64,000 nt of DNA from Ectobius pallidus. Its lineage: Eukaryota > Arthropoda > Insecta > Blattodea > Ectobiidae. Numbering within the stretch: position 1 is the stretch's first letter; every line of letters begins with the position of its first letter. This document shows positions 44,525-55,993 of the stretch, one piece after another. The notes beneath the pieces were generated by a model. That model had not been told where the DNA came from. It ran no database searches and saw nothing but the letters and a program-made list of their open reading frames with translations. The stretch is from the NCBI GenBank assembly GCA_964059195.1, contig CAXKWD010000002.1, positions 52,168,923 through 52,232,922 on the forward strand, read 5' to 3'. Position numbers and translations under genes: made by a program.

Positions 44525-44765
44525 GAAAATGTGCACTCATGGGTTCGATCCATAAGGTCACTGGGATTTTTTTTAATTGGCCTAATCCTTCTGACCCCTG
44601 ACAGAAATGAGTACCAGGAGCAATCCTGGGGGTAAAGGCAGCCTATGTGTAAGGCTGACAACCTTACCACCTTCACATGCCGAATGTCTAAAATCTGGGA
44701 GCCTCAGCCTCCTAAAACCCTCTGGGCCTCCATGCCTGTATAGGGAACACTTTACTAATCCTTCT
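44525..44765 (+). mobile_element. tRNA-derived SINE (family of 32870)
   Basis: GGGTTCGATCC (B box) is followed by GGCCTAATCCTTCTG, GAGTACCAGGAG, GTGTAAGGCTGACAACC and CTGTATAGGGAACACTTTACT. Confidence 0.75.
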
Positions 44766-44779
44766 GGTGGCACCACGAT

Positions 44780-45764
44780 CAGAGTTACCAAACATCCTCT
44801 TTTTCCCAGACACGTCCTCTTTTCCTGCCCTCAGAAATGCACTGGGTCGATTTTGGGGTTTTTAAAGAATACATTACCCCTATAACTTACACTAATATAA
44901 TTATAAACCAGTCTTCTATAACTGAATTTAGACAGGAATCAAAGAGAATACAGCAAGTATTTGTACAAGGTTAGGTTACTGATGGATTTATATGGAAACT
45001 AGGGTAGACCTATAGGTGAGAAATATTATACAGTGTGATCCATATAAAACTGAACACTCCGTGTCCTTGTCTGGTCAAAAATTATGTGTGTGTGATCAAT
45101 AGATAATCCTCCCATCAGCTAGCTGTCCTTTATTTAAGGATGCGTATTTCCTAAAAGGAGAGAAGTGTATCTACGAATAAGAAAGGTTAATAAAAAAAAG
45201 ATATAGGAATTATTAATAAAACAATAATTAATTATACATTTTACATAAGAATCCTTTATGGAGTTTAATGATAGTAATCAGTTTTACAACCATATTTACA
45301 TTAACAAAAAATAAAAATTGTGGTAAACTGGATCATTTAGCATTTAATCATTCCTCCAAAAACTTTAATTATTCTCTTGCAATACTTCACAATCAGAATT
45401 GTTCAGTGACGGGGATTTTTACATTTTGATTTGAAATGTGAAAAAGTTATTCAACATAGTCTCCAGTATTATAAATTTTGTTTTTAATGACAATTATGTG
45501 ATCCTTCGCAGGCCCTCCTGACCTATGGGCGCCGTAGCCATGGCAACACTGTCACCGTCCAAGTGGGAGTCCTGGGCACAGGATAGATTCTAACCATACA
45601 TTAGGTTTTCTACTCAAATATTCAAATGACCCATTCAATTTATATATTCCAGACTTTGACATCCTGCAGGTTGTGGACATAATGAATTAATATAGGTTTA
45701 GTTCAGAAAAAAGTAGATGTGTTTTCTGGTAACACAATATAAACATAGGACTATGACAGTGTAC
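44780..45764. other. Intergenic with one hAT-like end
   Basis: CAGAGTTACCAAACATCCTC (from about 44780) resembles the left end of the 43569-44094 family; no right end was found. Nothing else was recognised. Confidence 0.35.
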
Positions 45765-46321
45765 CTAAGAAAGTGGAGAAGTACCATTTTCTGGTGAAGC
45801 AAGTGGAGTAGATTCATATACTACTGTAGAAGGATTTGCGGATGAAGCAGCTGGTTGTCGGGAGTATGGGGACGTTTGGTCAAGTACAGAGATTGTTTGC
45901 TGATGATACAGTGTCTCATGATATTGTCCACAAGAATTTTGACTATAGCTAACAATTGGGTGAACATCTGATCGAGCAGTCAACTGACCCATAGATCCAA
46001 GAAACAGAGCCCTATTTATTACATTTTCAGCAAATATTTGTTGCTGACGATCCATTTTGCGTAATTTTTTAGAAACAACTATTCCTAATGCGTCAAATTC
46101 GTCTTGTTGCTGATGACGGGCCATGAGTTGCTCTGCTTTATTTAAAAGACTCAGGCGGTAGTTCTTCACCACCCGTTCTTCAGACTGCTTTGCTGGAAAA
46201 ATCTTCGTATGGCGGGGAGTAGGAAATGGTATCTTTTCTTTTTCTGAACCCACGTCTCCTCTCTCCTTTCCTCCTATTATGCTTTCTGTCACATCTTCAG
46301 GTGTAGGTGATATCATTATCT
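45765..46321 (-). pseudogene. Last exon of an older PIF element's MADF protein
   Basis: On the minus strand, a TTTGTTTCAG acceptor opens a frame of about 185 codons ending at 45765. It carries FDALGIVVSKKLRKMDRQQQ and IFAENVINRAL, the conserved C-terminal dimerisation-type segment of MADF proteins of PIF/Harbinger elements. Its entry phase (0) matches the donor of the exon at 57696-57926. It lies outside the terminal repeat of the younger element at 46388, so the two exons were separated by that insertion. Confidence 0.7.
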
Positions 46322-46435
46322 GAAACAAATACTTATTTAAGGATACATGTTTCTATTTTTGAAAAATATATCACTATAATTTGCTTATAAAGCTGTGTAT
46401 ACATTTGCGCTCCTCTCGCATTCCGCTCCGTCCAA

Positions 46436-46445
46436 GTGTCGACAC
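46436..46445. promoter_or_regulatory. Subterminal GTGTCGACAC palindrome (left)
   Basis: One copy lies about 50 bp inside the left end of the PIF element. Three further copies lie near the right end (56266, 56381, 56431). They are candidate transposase or MADF binding sites. Confidence 0.5.
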
Positions 46446-47546
46446 GGAACACTTCGTTGAAATTTTCCATAGGAAAGCGACGTACATACTGCGTTCCATC
46501 AAAGGTCATTTTTCAGCCACCAAGCATGTACTAGCAATCATGTCTTCACCTGAGGAAATTTGCACGATTTTGGTGATGTGTAGTGCTGCTTTAGTGATGG
46601 CTAGTTTGTGCAAGATGAAGAGGAAACAACGACAATGGTGGCATACTGACCTGTACAAAAACCGTACTGGTAGGAAGTTTATGATGGACTTCAAGTCACA
46701 ATCAATAAGCGGCCAATATAAGAATTTCGCGCAAATGTCGCCTTCTGATTTTGAGAATCTTCTGCAGAAGATAGGACCCCACATTTCGAAACAGAAAACA
46801 TATTTCCACACTCCAATGTCCGCTCAAGATAGGTAAGTAGTTATACACTCTTCGTGCCAGTATACAGTGTTGATCGAGCTTACAAATGTTATTAGGAATT
46901 GTATTTCCTAATTTACTTATTTATTTTTATTTAACTCTTCCAGATTAGCAGTAACACTTCGATTTCTTGCCAAGGGAGATTCATTTACTAGCCTTCAGTA
47001 CCTGTTCAGGATTTCTAAGCAGTCTATTGGATGCATAATACCAGAAGTATGCGCAGCACTTGTCAGGGAATTACAGGCATATATCAAGGTCATAGATTTA
47101 ATAACTCGATATTTAATTTATTTAAAGATCAATCGATCTAAATGTTACAGTATAACTAAAACATAGAATATATGAACCAAACGTCACTTACAAAGTTTAG
47201 AAATTACAGAACACATTTCAGGTCGGAGGTACTGCTTAAAGCACTGATGTATAAGACCTTAATAATTTTTTCTTAGTATACATGGTTTTATAGAACTGTA
47301 AATTAATGTACTGAAATCCAATCTTTTAGCATAATATTAAATCACATTAACATTATTTTTGAAATTTGTAACATGCTAATGCAATTATGATTAATTATTC
47401 AATTTGGCAGCTTCTTATCATGTCAAAATTCAGAGTTTTCAAATTCAAACTGTTTTTAACATATGCTGCATTTTTTAAACACTGTTTTGAAAAACCTATT
47501 TTTAAGGTGTCAGGTGTACCTACCCCCTTAAATAAGATAGATTACA

Positions 47547-48128
47547 TTACACAGAATCTCCAAAACTATCCGAAGTGACTGATAGAGCAGGAGACGGATT
47601 GGAGATGACTGTCGAGCATAGCTCAGATGGCGAGTGAATGGCAGGAGGTACTTCTTGATGCGGTTGCGAAAAAATTGGTTGAGAACACATAGGTGGAGTA
47701 GGTCCAATTTCCGCAGGATTTTGCCAGTTAGAGGAGGACTGATAATTATTATTTGGAGCAGGCCGATCAAACATTCCCCTATCGGCTTTCATAAGTACCT
47801 CAAACACGGCATGCTGAACTGCTTTCTGTGTTTCAGGGGAATATCCATGAACTTTCGCAGCAACATAGGTAAAAAATGAATCTATTTCATTGGGTTCAGA
47901 GGGTCCTTTTTCCAATTTCTTTGCGGCAGTTTCCAGTATGGCTAAGGCACTTTTCATGATTGAAGAAGTGATGTCATCTCCATTTCCTTTCGCTCGCTTA
48001 GTACATCTGGGAGTAGAAGATGATGCTGATGTCCCTTGTTTCCTCTGAGTTGCCGATTGTTCCATTTGTTCAGAAGGTATGACTCCTGCCTCCATGTCGT
48101 TTTCAGTTGCAGGTGTCTCATCCATCTC
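47547..48128 (-). CDS. MADF protein exon 3 (C-terminal), antisense within nuclease intron 2
   Basis: The acceptor is TTTACAG on the minus strand. Entry in phase 0 matches exon 2. It encodes 193 residues: a Ser/Thr-rich N-part, then IDSFFTYVAAKVHGYSPETQ and VFEVLMKADRG (the BESS-like oligomerisation segment), then a Pro/Ser/Gln-rich tail. It sits wholly inside intron 2 of the nuclease gene on the other strand. Confidence 0.75.
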   Translation of the reverse strand, partial: EMDETPATENDMEAGVIPSEQMEQSATQRKQGTSASSSTPRCTKRAKGNGDDITSSIMKSALAILETAAKKLEKGPSEPNEIDSFFTYVAAKVHGYSPETQKAVQHAVFEVLMKADRGMFDRPAPNNNYQSSSNWQNPAEIGPTPPMCSQPIFSQPHQEVPPAIHSPSELCSTVISNPSPALSVTSDSFGDSV

Positions 48129-48267
48129 CTGTAAATGTACACTCCATGAAATACTATGTATGAAGTACTTATCTATTGTTTAAATTATGTTCTTCCAGAC
48201 GGCAATTTTTCATTATTACAGAATTTAATAAGAGTTTTTCATAACTATTTAGTTCATGAAATAGTAA

Positions 48268-48870
48268 TCAATCCAGTATAAGAATTTCAAACAATGGCAA
48301 GTATCGATCATAAAAATTTTCTACTTTAACTTTTATACCATTTTGAAGTGAAACTTCTTTAAGTGCGCTAGGAGTAAATTGAGAGCTAACCTGAAGTTGC
48401 ATTACGAAGAAAATCATCATGCAAGTAGGGGAGCTGTGACGGACTGCATAGAAAACAATCAACTCAATGAAATTTTTTTAAAAATCCAAAATTAAATAAT
48501 CCAAAATTCCAAAATTAAAAACCGAAATCCAAAATTTAAAAATCAAAAAATCCAAAATTAAACAATAGAAAATCCAAAATTTAAAAATCTAAAAATCCAA
48601 AGAATAAAAAAATCAAAGATCAAAAATTTTAAAAATACAAAATTTAAAAATCCAAAATTCCTTCATTTAAAACATTCAAAGATCCAAAATTTAAAAAATA
48701 AAAAAATAAAAAATTTAGAAAGTCCATAAACCCAAAATTTAAAAAGTCCAACAATCCAAAATTGAAAAAATTAAATAATCAAAAATGGAAAAAATCGAAA
48801 AATTACAAAATCCAAGTTTCACTTCTGTCGCGTGGCTTTCCACGCACCCGATTTTTTTATTTTTTATCGC
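48268..48870 (-). repeat. Dispersed repeat family, copy C, with minisatellite
   Basis: It is the inverted counterpart of copy B. AAAATCCAAAATTAAA units (48480-48830) are flanked by GCATAGAAAACAATCAACTC on one side and TTTCACTTCTGTCGCG and CACGCACCCGATTTTT on the other. It lies in the nuclease intron. Confidence 0.7.
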
Positions 48871-49409
48871 ATATGTGTTTTTATGTAAATTCATGAAAAC
48901 TGAAAAATCCTCATACATTGATTAAGAACGGTCACTGCACATTGCGATTTTATTTTATAAGCAATATATTAGCAAAGGGATATGAAAATAACGTATAATT
49001 TAATGTGTGGCGAAGCATTTTAAATACCGTATCGTATAATAATAGTAGGCCTAAAAATACTAAATATAATAATTATAAACGATAATATTAGTAATCTAGC
49101 AGCAAGGAAAAATAAAACAGTTGATGCAGCTAGAGTATTGACGATGGCGAAACGATCGATAGTCTCGCCATAGGCTATCTGGCTTACAGTGACAAATAGC
49201 GATGTAATTTATTCATTTTCGTAGATTTAATTATTATTTATTACATGCTTAATTGTGTATTCGCTGAATAGTCACAATAAATATAACTTAAGGTCCAAAC
49301 TTTCATTACATTACCTATGATAAAACTTTAAATTGATATACAACACAAACAATAACAATCAAATGAACTGGATTTTGCTTTTAGTGTTTAAATATGATTT
49401 CTGTTTCAG
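48871..49409. other. Remainder of nuclease intron 2
   Basis: Nothing recognised. It ends in the acceptor TTCTGTTTCAG at 49399-49409. Confidence 0.4.
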
Positions 49410-49427
49410 CTACCCAAGACTCCTACG

Positions 49428-49957
49428 CATGGCCGTCCGGAAGGAGGGCAAGATAGGGCCGCTGCCCCCCCTCTCTGAAAATTTTGTTACAAATAAATCT
49501 GTAAACTAAATTACTATAAGCAACTAATACGAAGTGAAGCTAGGCCTATAATATGAGTAGTTTGTAACAGCTGACTACCTTAAATTAGATATGAGCATGT
49601 AGGCATAATTAATTCCGTAAATTTGAAATCATTTCCAGTCAAGTAATTTATTGTAATGAAGATAAAGCAATGGATGTAGTCTGTTCCATTTTATATGAAT
49701 TGATGAATCTGTGAAATTGTTAGGGGTAGAAAAAGCCATGTGAGTGTACTACATCAATTTTTACTGTGTATTCTTCTCCATAGTTCTAACTACAGCAAAT
49801 CAAGGATATGGATTATGATAATGATGATGACGATGATAATAATAATAATAATAATAATAATAATTTTATAATAAAGTGGTTGTAGTAATAATAGCATAGT
49901 GGTGGTGTTAGTAATTTCATTTGCCCCTCCTTGGCAAAATTTCTGCGGACGCCCATG
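49428..49957. mobile_element. hAT-type MITE inside a nuclease exon
   Basis: Flanks CTCCTACG (49420-49427) and CTCCTATG (49958-49965) match at 7 of 8. The ends read inward are CATGGCCGTCCG and CATGGGCGTCCG. The coding frame on each side rejoins exactly if the element and one flank copy are ignored. It contains a (TAA)n tract at about 49838-49863. Confidence 0.85.
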
Positions 49958-50475
49958 CTCCTATGGCTTGGAAGGAAATTAGTAACACATTTGAAACCCG
50001 ATGGAACTCACCTCACTGTATTGGTGCCCTTGACGGGAAACATGTTGTTTTGCAAGCACCAGTGAATTCGGGAACAGAGTGCTTCAATTATAAATCCAAC
50101 TTCAGTATTGTGCTTTTTGTACTAGTGGATGGAAATTATAATTTTATGTATGCTGACGTGGGATGCCAAGGAAGAATTTCGGATGGGGGAGTTTTTCAAG
50201 CGAGCAAATTGCACAGAGGATATACATTGGGATCCATTACTAGAAGAACTGTATTTAAGAACCTTGCAGGCGATAGTGCATTTGCTCAACGTAAAAACCT
50301 CATGAAGCCTTACCCTGGAGATTTTGCCAAAGGAACTCCTCAGATAATTTTAATTTTCAATTGAGTAGGGACTGTCGGATTGTCGAAAACGCCTTCGGTA
50401 TATCAAGTGCAGTGTATCGGGTTTAAGAAAACCAATGCTTTTTGAGCCCGAAACCGCTGAGTTCATAGTGATGAC

Positions 50476-51604
50476 TAGGGTCTGGATTTGAAGGTTTTAA
50501 CCTATTTTTCCCCCAGCTTCCTAATTAGAACATTTTAACGTATTTTTCCGCATCATGACCCTTGCTTCCGAATATATGAATCTTATAGAACCTAAAAAGG
50601 GCTAAATCGGACTGAAAGGCCTAAAAGGGGCTAAGGAGGACTTTTGCTGAAAAACTAGGGGCTAAAGAAGACTTTTGCAGAAAAACACGATTTTTAAATA
50701 GGGTTTCCAATTAATAAACTAAACTAAACTCCGTGGCGCTACATCCCTATAGGGATTTGGCCTACCACCCGACCGCTGCGTCATCTACCACAGGCAGATG
50801 GCAGGATTGGGGGGCATGTGGTCAGCATGCCGACACCCACGGCCGTTAATGGTGGTTTTCATGACCGGAGCCGCTACCTCTCTATCAAGAAGCTCCTCAC
50901 TTTGTATCACGAGACTGAGTGCACCCCTGCCAGACCTCCCTACCTCAGAAAAATCCGAGGAGGTACCGGGGATCGAACCCGGGCCGACGGTTTCCAATTA
51001 ATACAAAGGAAAATAAATATGTGAATTTATGCATTTTAAGAAAAGACATAATAAAAATAAATTTATACAACGCAGTGAAATTAACAATGTGTATGTCGCT
51101 TTGTTGCTTGTCTTTGTAACTCGAAAATGTTCCGCCTCGCCATCGCAGGAAATGGAACTTGAGCCGACTGCAATACTTTGAAATCTGCAAATAATCCATT
51201 GTCGTTTCAACTTTCAAATAAGTTTCCGACCGATGACAGAGAAGTGTATTAAAGGAACAAATTCGTGACACTCCAGTCTACTTATTTTTGTAGATCGGAA
51301 GTGAATTGAGTAGACAGTAGAGTATTGAATAATTGTATCATTAAAGGGTAAATATCTGAATTGTTTATGTTATTTTTCGAGTGCCGATATAAGGAGTAGA
51401 TACTTGTGTATTTTGAAAAAGAAAGAAAGAAAAAAACTAGAATAACTGTATAAAAATTATAATACAATTTTCGGTGTTAATATTAGTGTTTATTATACTT
51501 TTTATTAACACGGCTAAAATCGTTTGTTTACAGCCTAAAAAGGGCTATTCCACGAAATTAAAAGGCTAAAAACCTTTTATAAATCCCTAAAAATCCGGGC
51601 CCTA
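50476..51604. mobile_element. hAT-type element inside a nuclease exon
   Basis: It has exact 8-bp flanks GTGATGAC (50468-50475 and 51605-51612). The ends are TAGGGTCTGGATTT and TAGGGCCCGGATTT, read inward. The interior repeats AAAAGGCTAAA- and GGGGCTAA-like words. A SINE is inserted at 50717-50988. No transposase was recognised. Confidence 0.88.
50717..50988 (-). mobile_element. tRNA-derived SINE with 15-bp target duplication
   Basis: GGTTTCCAATTAATA lies at 50702-50716 and 50989-51003. On the minus strand the head contains CCGGGTTCGATCCCCGG (B box) and the tail is (TTTAG)n. The same family, decayed, lies at 9805-10040. Confidence 0.88.
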
Positions 51605-51885
51605 GTGATGACAGTCATTTTGTTACATAATTATCTAAGGCACCATTCGCCAAATTTGTACACACCTGATGGCACATTAGACCATGAAGTGAATGGAGTT
51701 CCAATCGAAGGATTATGGAGGGATGATGGAGAAATTATGACCTCCATGTTACCATTAAGAAATGTTCCCCGAAGATCGAAAAATAATTGTCAAAAAATTC
51801 GGGATGAATTGGCTGACTATTGCACGAATGAAGGATCTCTAGAATGGCAAAATAAATACGCTTGAGTGCATTAATATTAACTCAC

Positions 51886-51977
51886 CGTGGTAAGTCCCAT
51901 TTTTGAAAAATCCCTGTCCTCCAGGAACTTGAAAGCTTCATAGGCAAACCACCTACTCACATACATGTCGGCTCTTC
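51886..51977 (-). CDS. MADF protein exon 2
   Basis: It lies between a TTTTTTCAG acceptor and a GTGAGT donor on the minus strand. It encodes GRADMYVSRWFAYEAFKFLE followed by DRDFSKMGLTT, the conserved WFAYE..FL.D block of PIF MADF proteins. Phases fit exon 1 (1) and exon 3 (0). It lies just 20 bp beyond the nuclease stop. Confidence 0.8.
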
Positions 51978-52068
51978 CTGAAAAAATAAATATAAAGTGT
52001 AGGCTCTACATAAAACAATTTGAATGGCAGTATCAAATTAAATGACTAATGAATTTGTGCCTATTCTC

Positions 52069-53900
52069 CAGGGCCGTAGCAAGGTCCTTCTGCGCCCTTG
52101 GCGAGTTTGACAAATCTGCGCCCTCCAAATGAACAATTTTTTTAAATTTCTGTAAAACTGATTTTCTTAAATTCGCTTGCAGGAGGATTTTTTTGGTCCC
52201 ATTTCTTTAAAAAACCACTGCTTAATAGATCAAAACTAATAATGTAGACTAAGCTATGATGGTCATGGTAGGTTTAGTTAGCACATTTTTTTACTGAAAT
52301 CATTCTTACCTATACAACAGAAGCAACGCCAACATCAACAAGAGACGAAACAACACAAACATTAATATTGTTTCACTGTTTAATTTAAAAATCGCTTATT
52401 TAAAAAATACAATAATAATCAGAGCCCGGATTCTAATGACATGTCATCTTTTTTATTGATGCTGCATAGACATTGCCAATTTTTAGATAAATCATAATCA
52501 TGGCCTCTAGATTATAGAAATGCATTTTTATTAGGTCATTTTTTGACATTGTATGCAATTTTATATTTTTAGGGCATTTATTTCGTCCCCAGCGGTGCTG
52601 CCTTTGAAGTGTTTGTTTAATGCAAGAAGGACACACTCTAGGTTGAAGTGTTGTCAAGTCTCAGTCGGAAACGAGAATCAAAGGAACGCCAAAATGTTGT
52701 ATTACATTACTGTTGTTATTAGATTGACTTGGCACCAGAGTCTGCCACCTGCTTGTATTTGAGAGTGCAAACTACTGTTTACCCTCAATAAACAATATAA
52801 TCCGGCAGACCGCAAAAGGAAATGCTGAAGTTTGACTCGCCAGTGCCTCAGTGCCAGTATAAATTTCCGTAAGGAAAGAATATTCACAGCAAAAATCAAA
52901 GTTTTTTTAGACCTACAACATCCTCTCTGAATTTAAGGTTTTAACAATTATGTGCAAATTATTCTGTAATTTTGTGTGTACAATAATTTTTTATAAATAA
53001 AATATCAGTTTTTAGGTAATTTTTTATTAAGTCATTTTCTTTAAATTTTGGGGTCATTTTATAGGTAATTTTTCAAACAATTTTAGGTCATCAGAATCCG
53101 GGCCCTAATAATAATACAGTATAATATAATTAAAAATAATAGCAGCGACTATAATATCAGCGCCGGCCTTAGAAGGGAACTTGATCAAAACAAACAGCAT
53201 GTGTACTGCCAGCTGGCAGAGCGTGCATCGGCCGCGGATCACAACACATTATTCAATGTAAAGTTACAGAAATTAATTTTAATGTACATTAATACATTGT
53301 GTGATTTAAAAAACTAAACATTTTTAAAATAAGAAATTTTAGTTCACACTTAATTTATAATAAAATAGTAATAACAAAAGGAATTGAGATCTGCACATTC
53401 GGCTTTTTCTGTTGTAATAATATAGTTGAGTAGTCATTTTTGCATGTAGCATGTAACAGTATGAGCGATGCCATTGTTGATCGCTTTGTAATCAATCCTG
53501 CCGACAGTAGTAGCACTGAGGACGACAATCAGCTGGAAAGGGATTGAGTTAAACCACTTTCATCACAATAATAACGTACATATTAATTTTCATTGTCGTT
53601 ATATCTTTCCATACTGTTCATGATTTATGTTTTACTCTGTCAATATGAATCGTATTAATTAAAGGACGTTGCATGACTGCTTTTTGCTTGTAGACAATCG
53701 GCATAATACTATAGGTATAGATAGTTCACGTGCATTAATTTTTAATAACCTGAAAGATTTCTTCCACTAACGTGGAATTTATATTGCTTGATAAATTGCA
53801 CCAGCCTAAAAAAAGCGGGATTTTTCATGGTTAATTTTGCGCCCTTCGACCCTGCGCCCTTGGCGGTCGCCCACCTAGCCACCGCCTAGCTACGGCCCTG
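52069..53900. mobile_element. hAT-type element with perfect 8-bp duplication
   Basis: CTATTCTC flanks it exactly (52061-52068 and 53901-53908). The ends are CAGGGCCGTAGCAAGG and CAGGGCCGTAGCTAGG, read inward. A second hAT-like element (52420-53107) sits inside it. Both subterminal regions carry CTTGGCG/TGCGCCC-type blocks. No transposase was seen. Confidence 0.88.
52420..53107. mobile_element. hAT-like element nested in another hAT
   Basis: Flanks are ATAATAAT on both sides (52412-52419, 53108-53115), though in simple sequence. The ends are CAGAGCCCGGATTCTAATGA and TAGGGCCCGGATTCTGATGA, read inward. They are related to the ends of 50476-51604. Confidence 0.75.
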
Positions 53901-54296
53901 CTATTCTCAGATGCTTAGACTCAGTGAATGTTACAAAATAACATTTAAGGACCATTTCTTTTTCCTCGCTTTATAGAAAAACTAATTTTCAGGAGGGAAA
54001 AAAAATTATTACTCAGAAGATGTAAAGAGCTACATTTTGACTTTTTTTTTTATTGCAGTGCACATTTTAAACAAGTGTGATCTGATTTGATTTGAGAAGA
54101 AACTGTTTGCTTAGAACTCAACATTAAGGAGTTTTCACTTCAACAAACACAGCGTATGTAGGTGCTAAAACTGAGGTCACTTCACTTCATTATTACGCTC
54201 ATACTATTGGATATAATAATAAATAAAATTATATTGGAAGAAAGCAGTTCGTTCGTTGAAAATGCCACTGGTTCGAAATAGTACCCAATGGTGTTT

Positions 54297-54567
54297 ACAA
54301 TTCTAGAGTGATAGGGAAAAAGCTAATATGTCAAAATAAGAAAGTTTTAGGAGAGACAAAAAACTATTTATTTTCCCAGCATTTTAACAATACAGTATTT
54401 AGATCAATTTACCCAGATATTTTTACATAGTATAAGATACTGTGTAAAAGTATCTGGTGAACTGAACTAAATAGTGTAACAATGCTGTGAAAATAAATTG
54501 TTTTTTGTCTGTCCTAAAACTTTGGTATTTTGACTTATTCGCTTTTTCCCTATCACTCTAGAATTGT
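54297..54567. mobile_element. Foldback MITE: near-perfect long hairpin
   Basis: The two halves (54297-54431 and 54433-54567) are inverted copies over nearly their full length. They begin ACAATTCTAGAGTGATAGGG and share CAAAATAAGAAAGTTTTAGG-like and TATTTTC blocks, leaving only a few unpaired bases at the centre. There is no coding content. A transcript could fold into about 130 bp of double-stranded RNA. Confidence 0.85.
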
Positions 54568-54719
54568 GCCTACTGCGGTACATTTTCGAACGATAAAATG
54601 AAACATTGATTGCCTGACCAATTTTACAATATCTTATCATATCAATATCATATCACAGCCCATCAACATGCTATTATAGCAATAGGGCCCACAACTTCTT
54701 TATATTAAAATTTAACTCA

Positions 54720-54772
54720 ATAATAAAATTAATAACAATAACAATAATAATAATAATAATAATAATAATATT
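54720..54772. repeat. (AAT)n microsatellite
   Basis: AATAACAATAATAAT units over about 50 nt. Confidence 0.9.
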
Positions 54773-55134
54773 GAACTTTGTATAAACATTGTGTGCACAG
54801 CTGCCGCATGTTATTGTTGCAGGTGTTCTAAATCAAAACATGCGTATCGCACAACACACGTTTCCATCAGTCACTGGAATAGACCTAATTTTGAAAAACT
54901 GTGAAGTGCTATTTCAAATAGGCGACCTACAGTAGGTTTAGATTTAGCCTATACTCACGTTGTCAATATTTGAAGAAAACGAGTTTTGAAAAAAATAGTC
55001 CTCAATTACAAAAAAATGTGTACGGCAAATCTCGAAATAAAACCATTTAAAGACAAGAGTTGAAAAGTGTGTAACAGTGTTATTATTAAGTGCCAGTATG
55101 GTACTTTATGAGATAGTGTGGGGGACGAAAAAAT

Positions 55135-55623
55135 GTCTGTCCGTCTGTCTGTCTGTCCGTGCGTCTGTACGCACCATAACTCAAGTACGCTTTTTCGGAT
55201 TTTCATGAAACTTGGTATAAACATTCATAATGTCGATAGGAAGAACCCTATTGATATTGAATCAAATCGGTTCACCGGTACCGGAGTAATGCCCAATTTA
55301 GTGCCTATTTTAATAGATTATGGCGCCTTTCTCATAGAAAGGCGCCATCACTCAAATACGCTGTAACGGATGAAACTTGGTATACCCATTTATGACGTCC
55401 ATGAGAAGTGCCCTATTGAATTTGAACCTAATCTGTTGACCGGTACCCGAGTAAAACCCAATTTAGTGTATATTTTAAAGACGCGGTAACTCAAATACGC
55501 TTTACCGGATTTTTATGAAACTTGGTATACACATTTACAATGTCCGTGGGAAGACGTCTATTCATAATGGATAAAATCGGTTGATCTGTTTCGGAGTAAT
55601 GCTCAATTTAGTGCCTATTTTAT
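55135..55623. repeat. GTCT-rich start plus three tandem units of about 140-170 bp
   Basis: A GTCTGTCC run (55135-55170) precedes three units starting at about 55171, 55342 and 55480. Each contains ACTCAA.TACGCT, then ATGAAACTTGGTATA, then GTAATGCYCAATTTAGTG or a close variant. Unit 1 ends in a perfect 13-bp stem, ATGGCGCCTTTCT with its complement (55320-55348, loop CAT). Confidence 0.75.
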
Positions 55624-55993
55624 GGCAATATACGTATTCGAAAGAATTTATAAAAAATATGAAAATCAGTTATCTTGACAACATAGCCTATTGTTTTACT
55701 GTGATCTTATAAGGCCTTGGAAATTAAAATACAGGTAGCTATGACAAAAACACTATTGTTTTACATGCGCTTATCCAACTAGACTGTTAAAATGACCCAG
55801 GTGACCGAGATGGTAGACCTTTCTTCTTCCGTAAGCCCTGCTTAATGAATAAATCTGGAGCTTAACTTGGAAATCAATTTTTAAAAAAAACATATTCTGC
55901 ATATCATAATTGCAGTCATAACTGATTAAACAAAAACATACTGGCACTTTTTTACATCAGTTTACCTGATTTTATTTATATTCTATAACTTAC

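Larger units (their letters stand above)
46540..51865 (+). pseudogene. HARBI1-like DDE nuclease gene, interrupted
   Basis: Exon 1 is 46540-46832 (MSSPEE start), exon 2 46944-47088, and exon 3 begins at 49410. Exon 3 is cut by a MITE (49428-49957) and a hAT element (50476-51604) and ends at 51865. Motifs seen: ALDGKH (first catalytic Asp), ADVGCQGRISDGGVF (second Asp), GDSAF and VENAFGI (catalytic Glu), and LLHNYL near the end. Besides the insertions, a small deletion near 50360 brings in a stop, and a missing base near 50421 shifts the frame, so the gene is dead. The family cuts and joins DNA at transposon ends and needs a DNA-binding partner, here the MADF protein. Confidence 0.85.
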
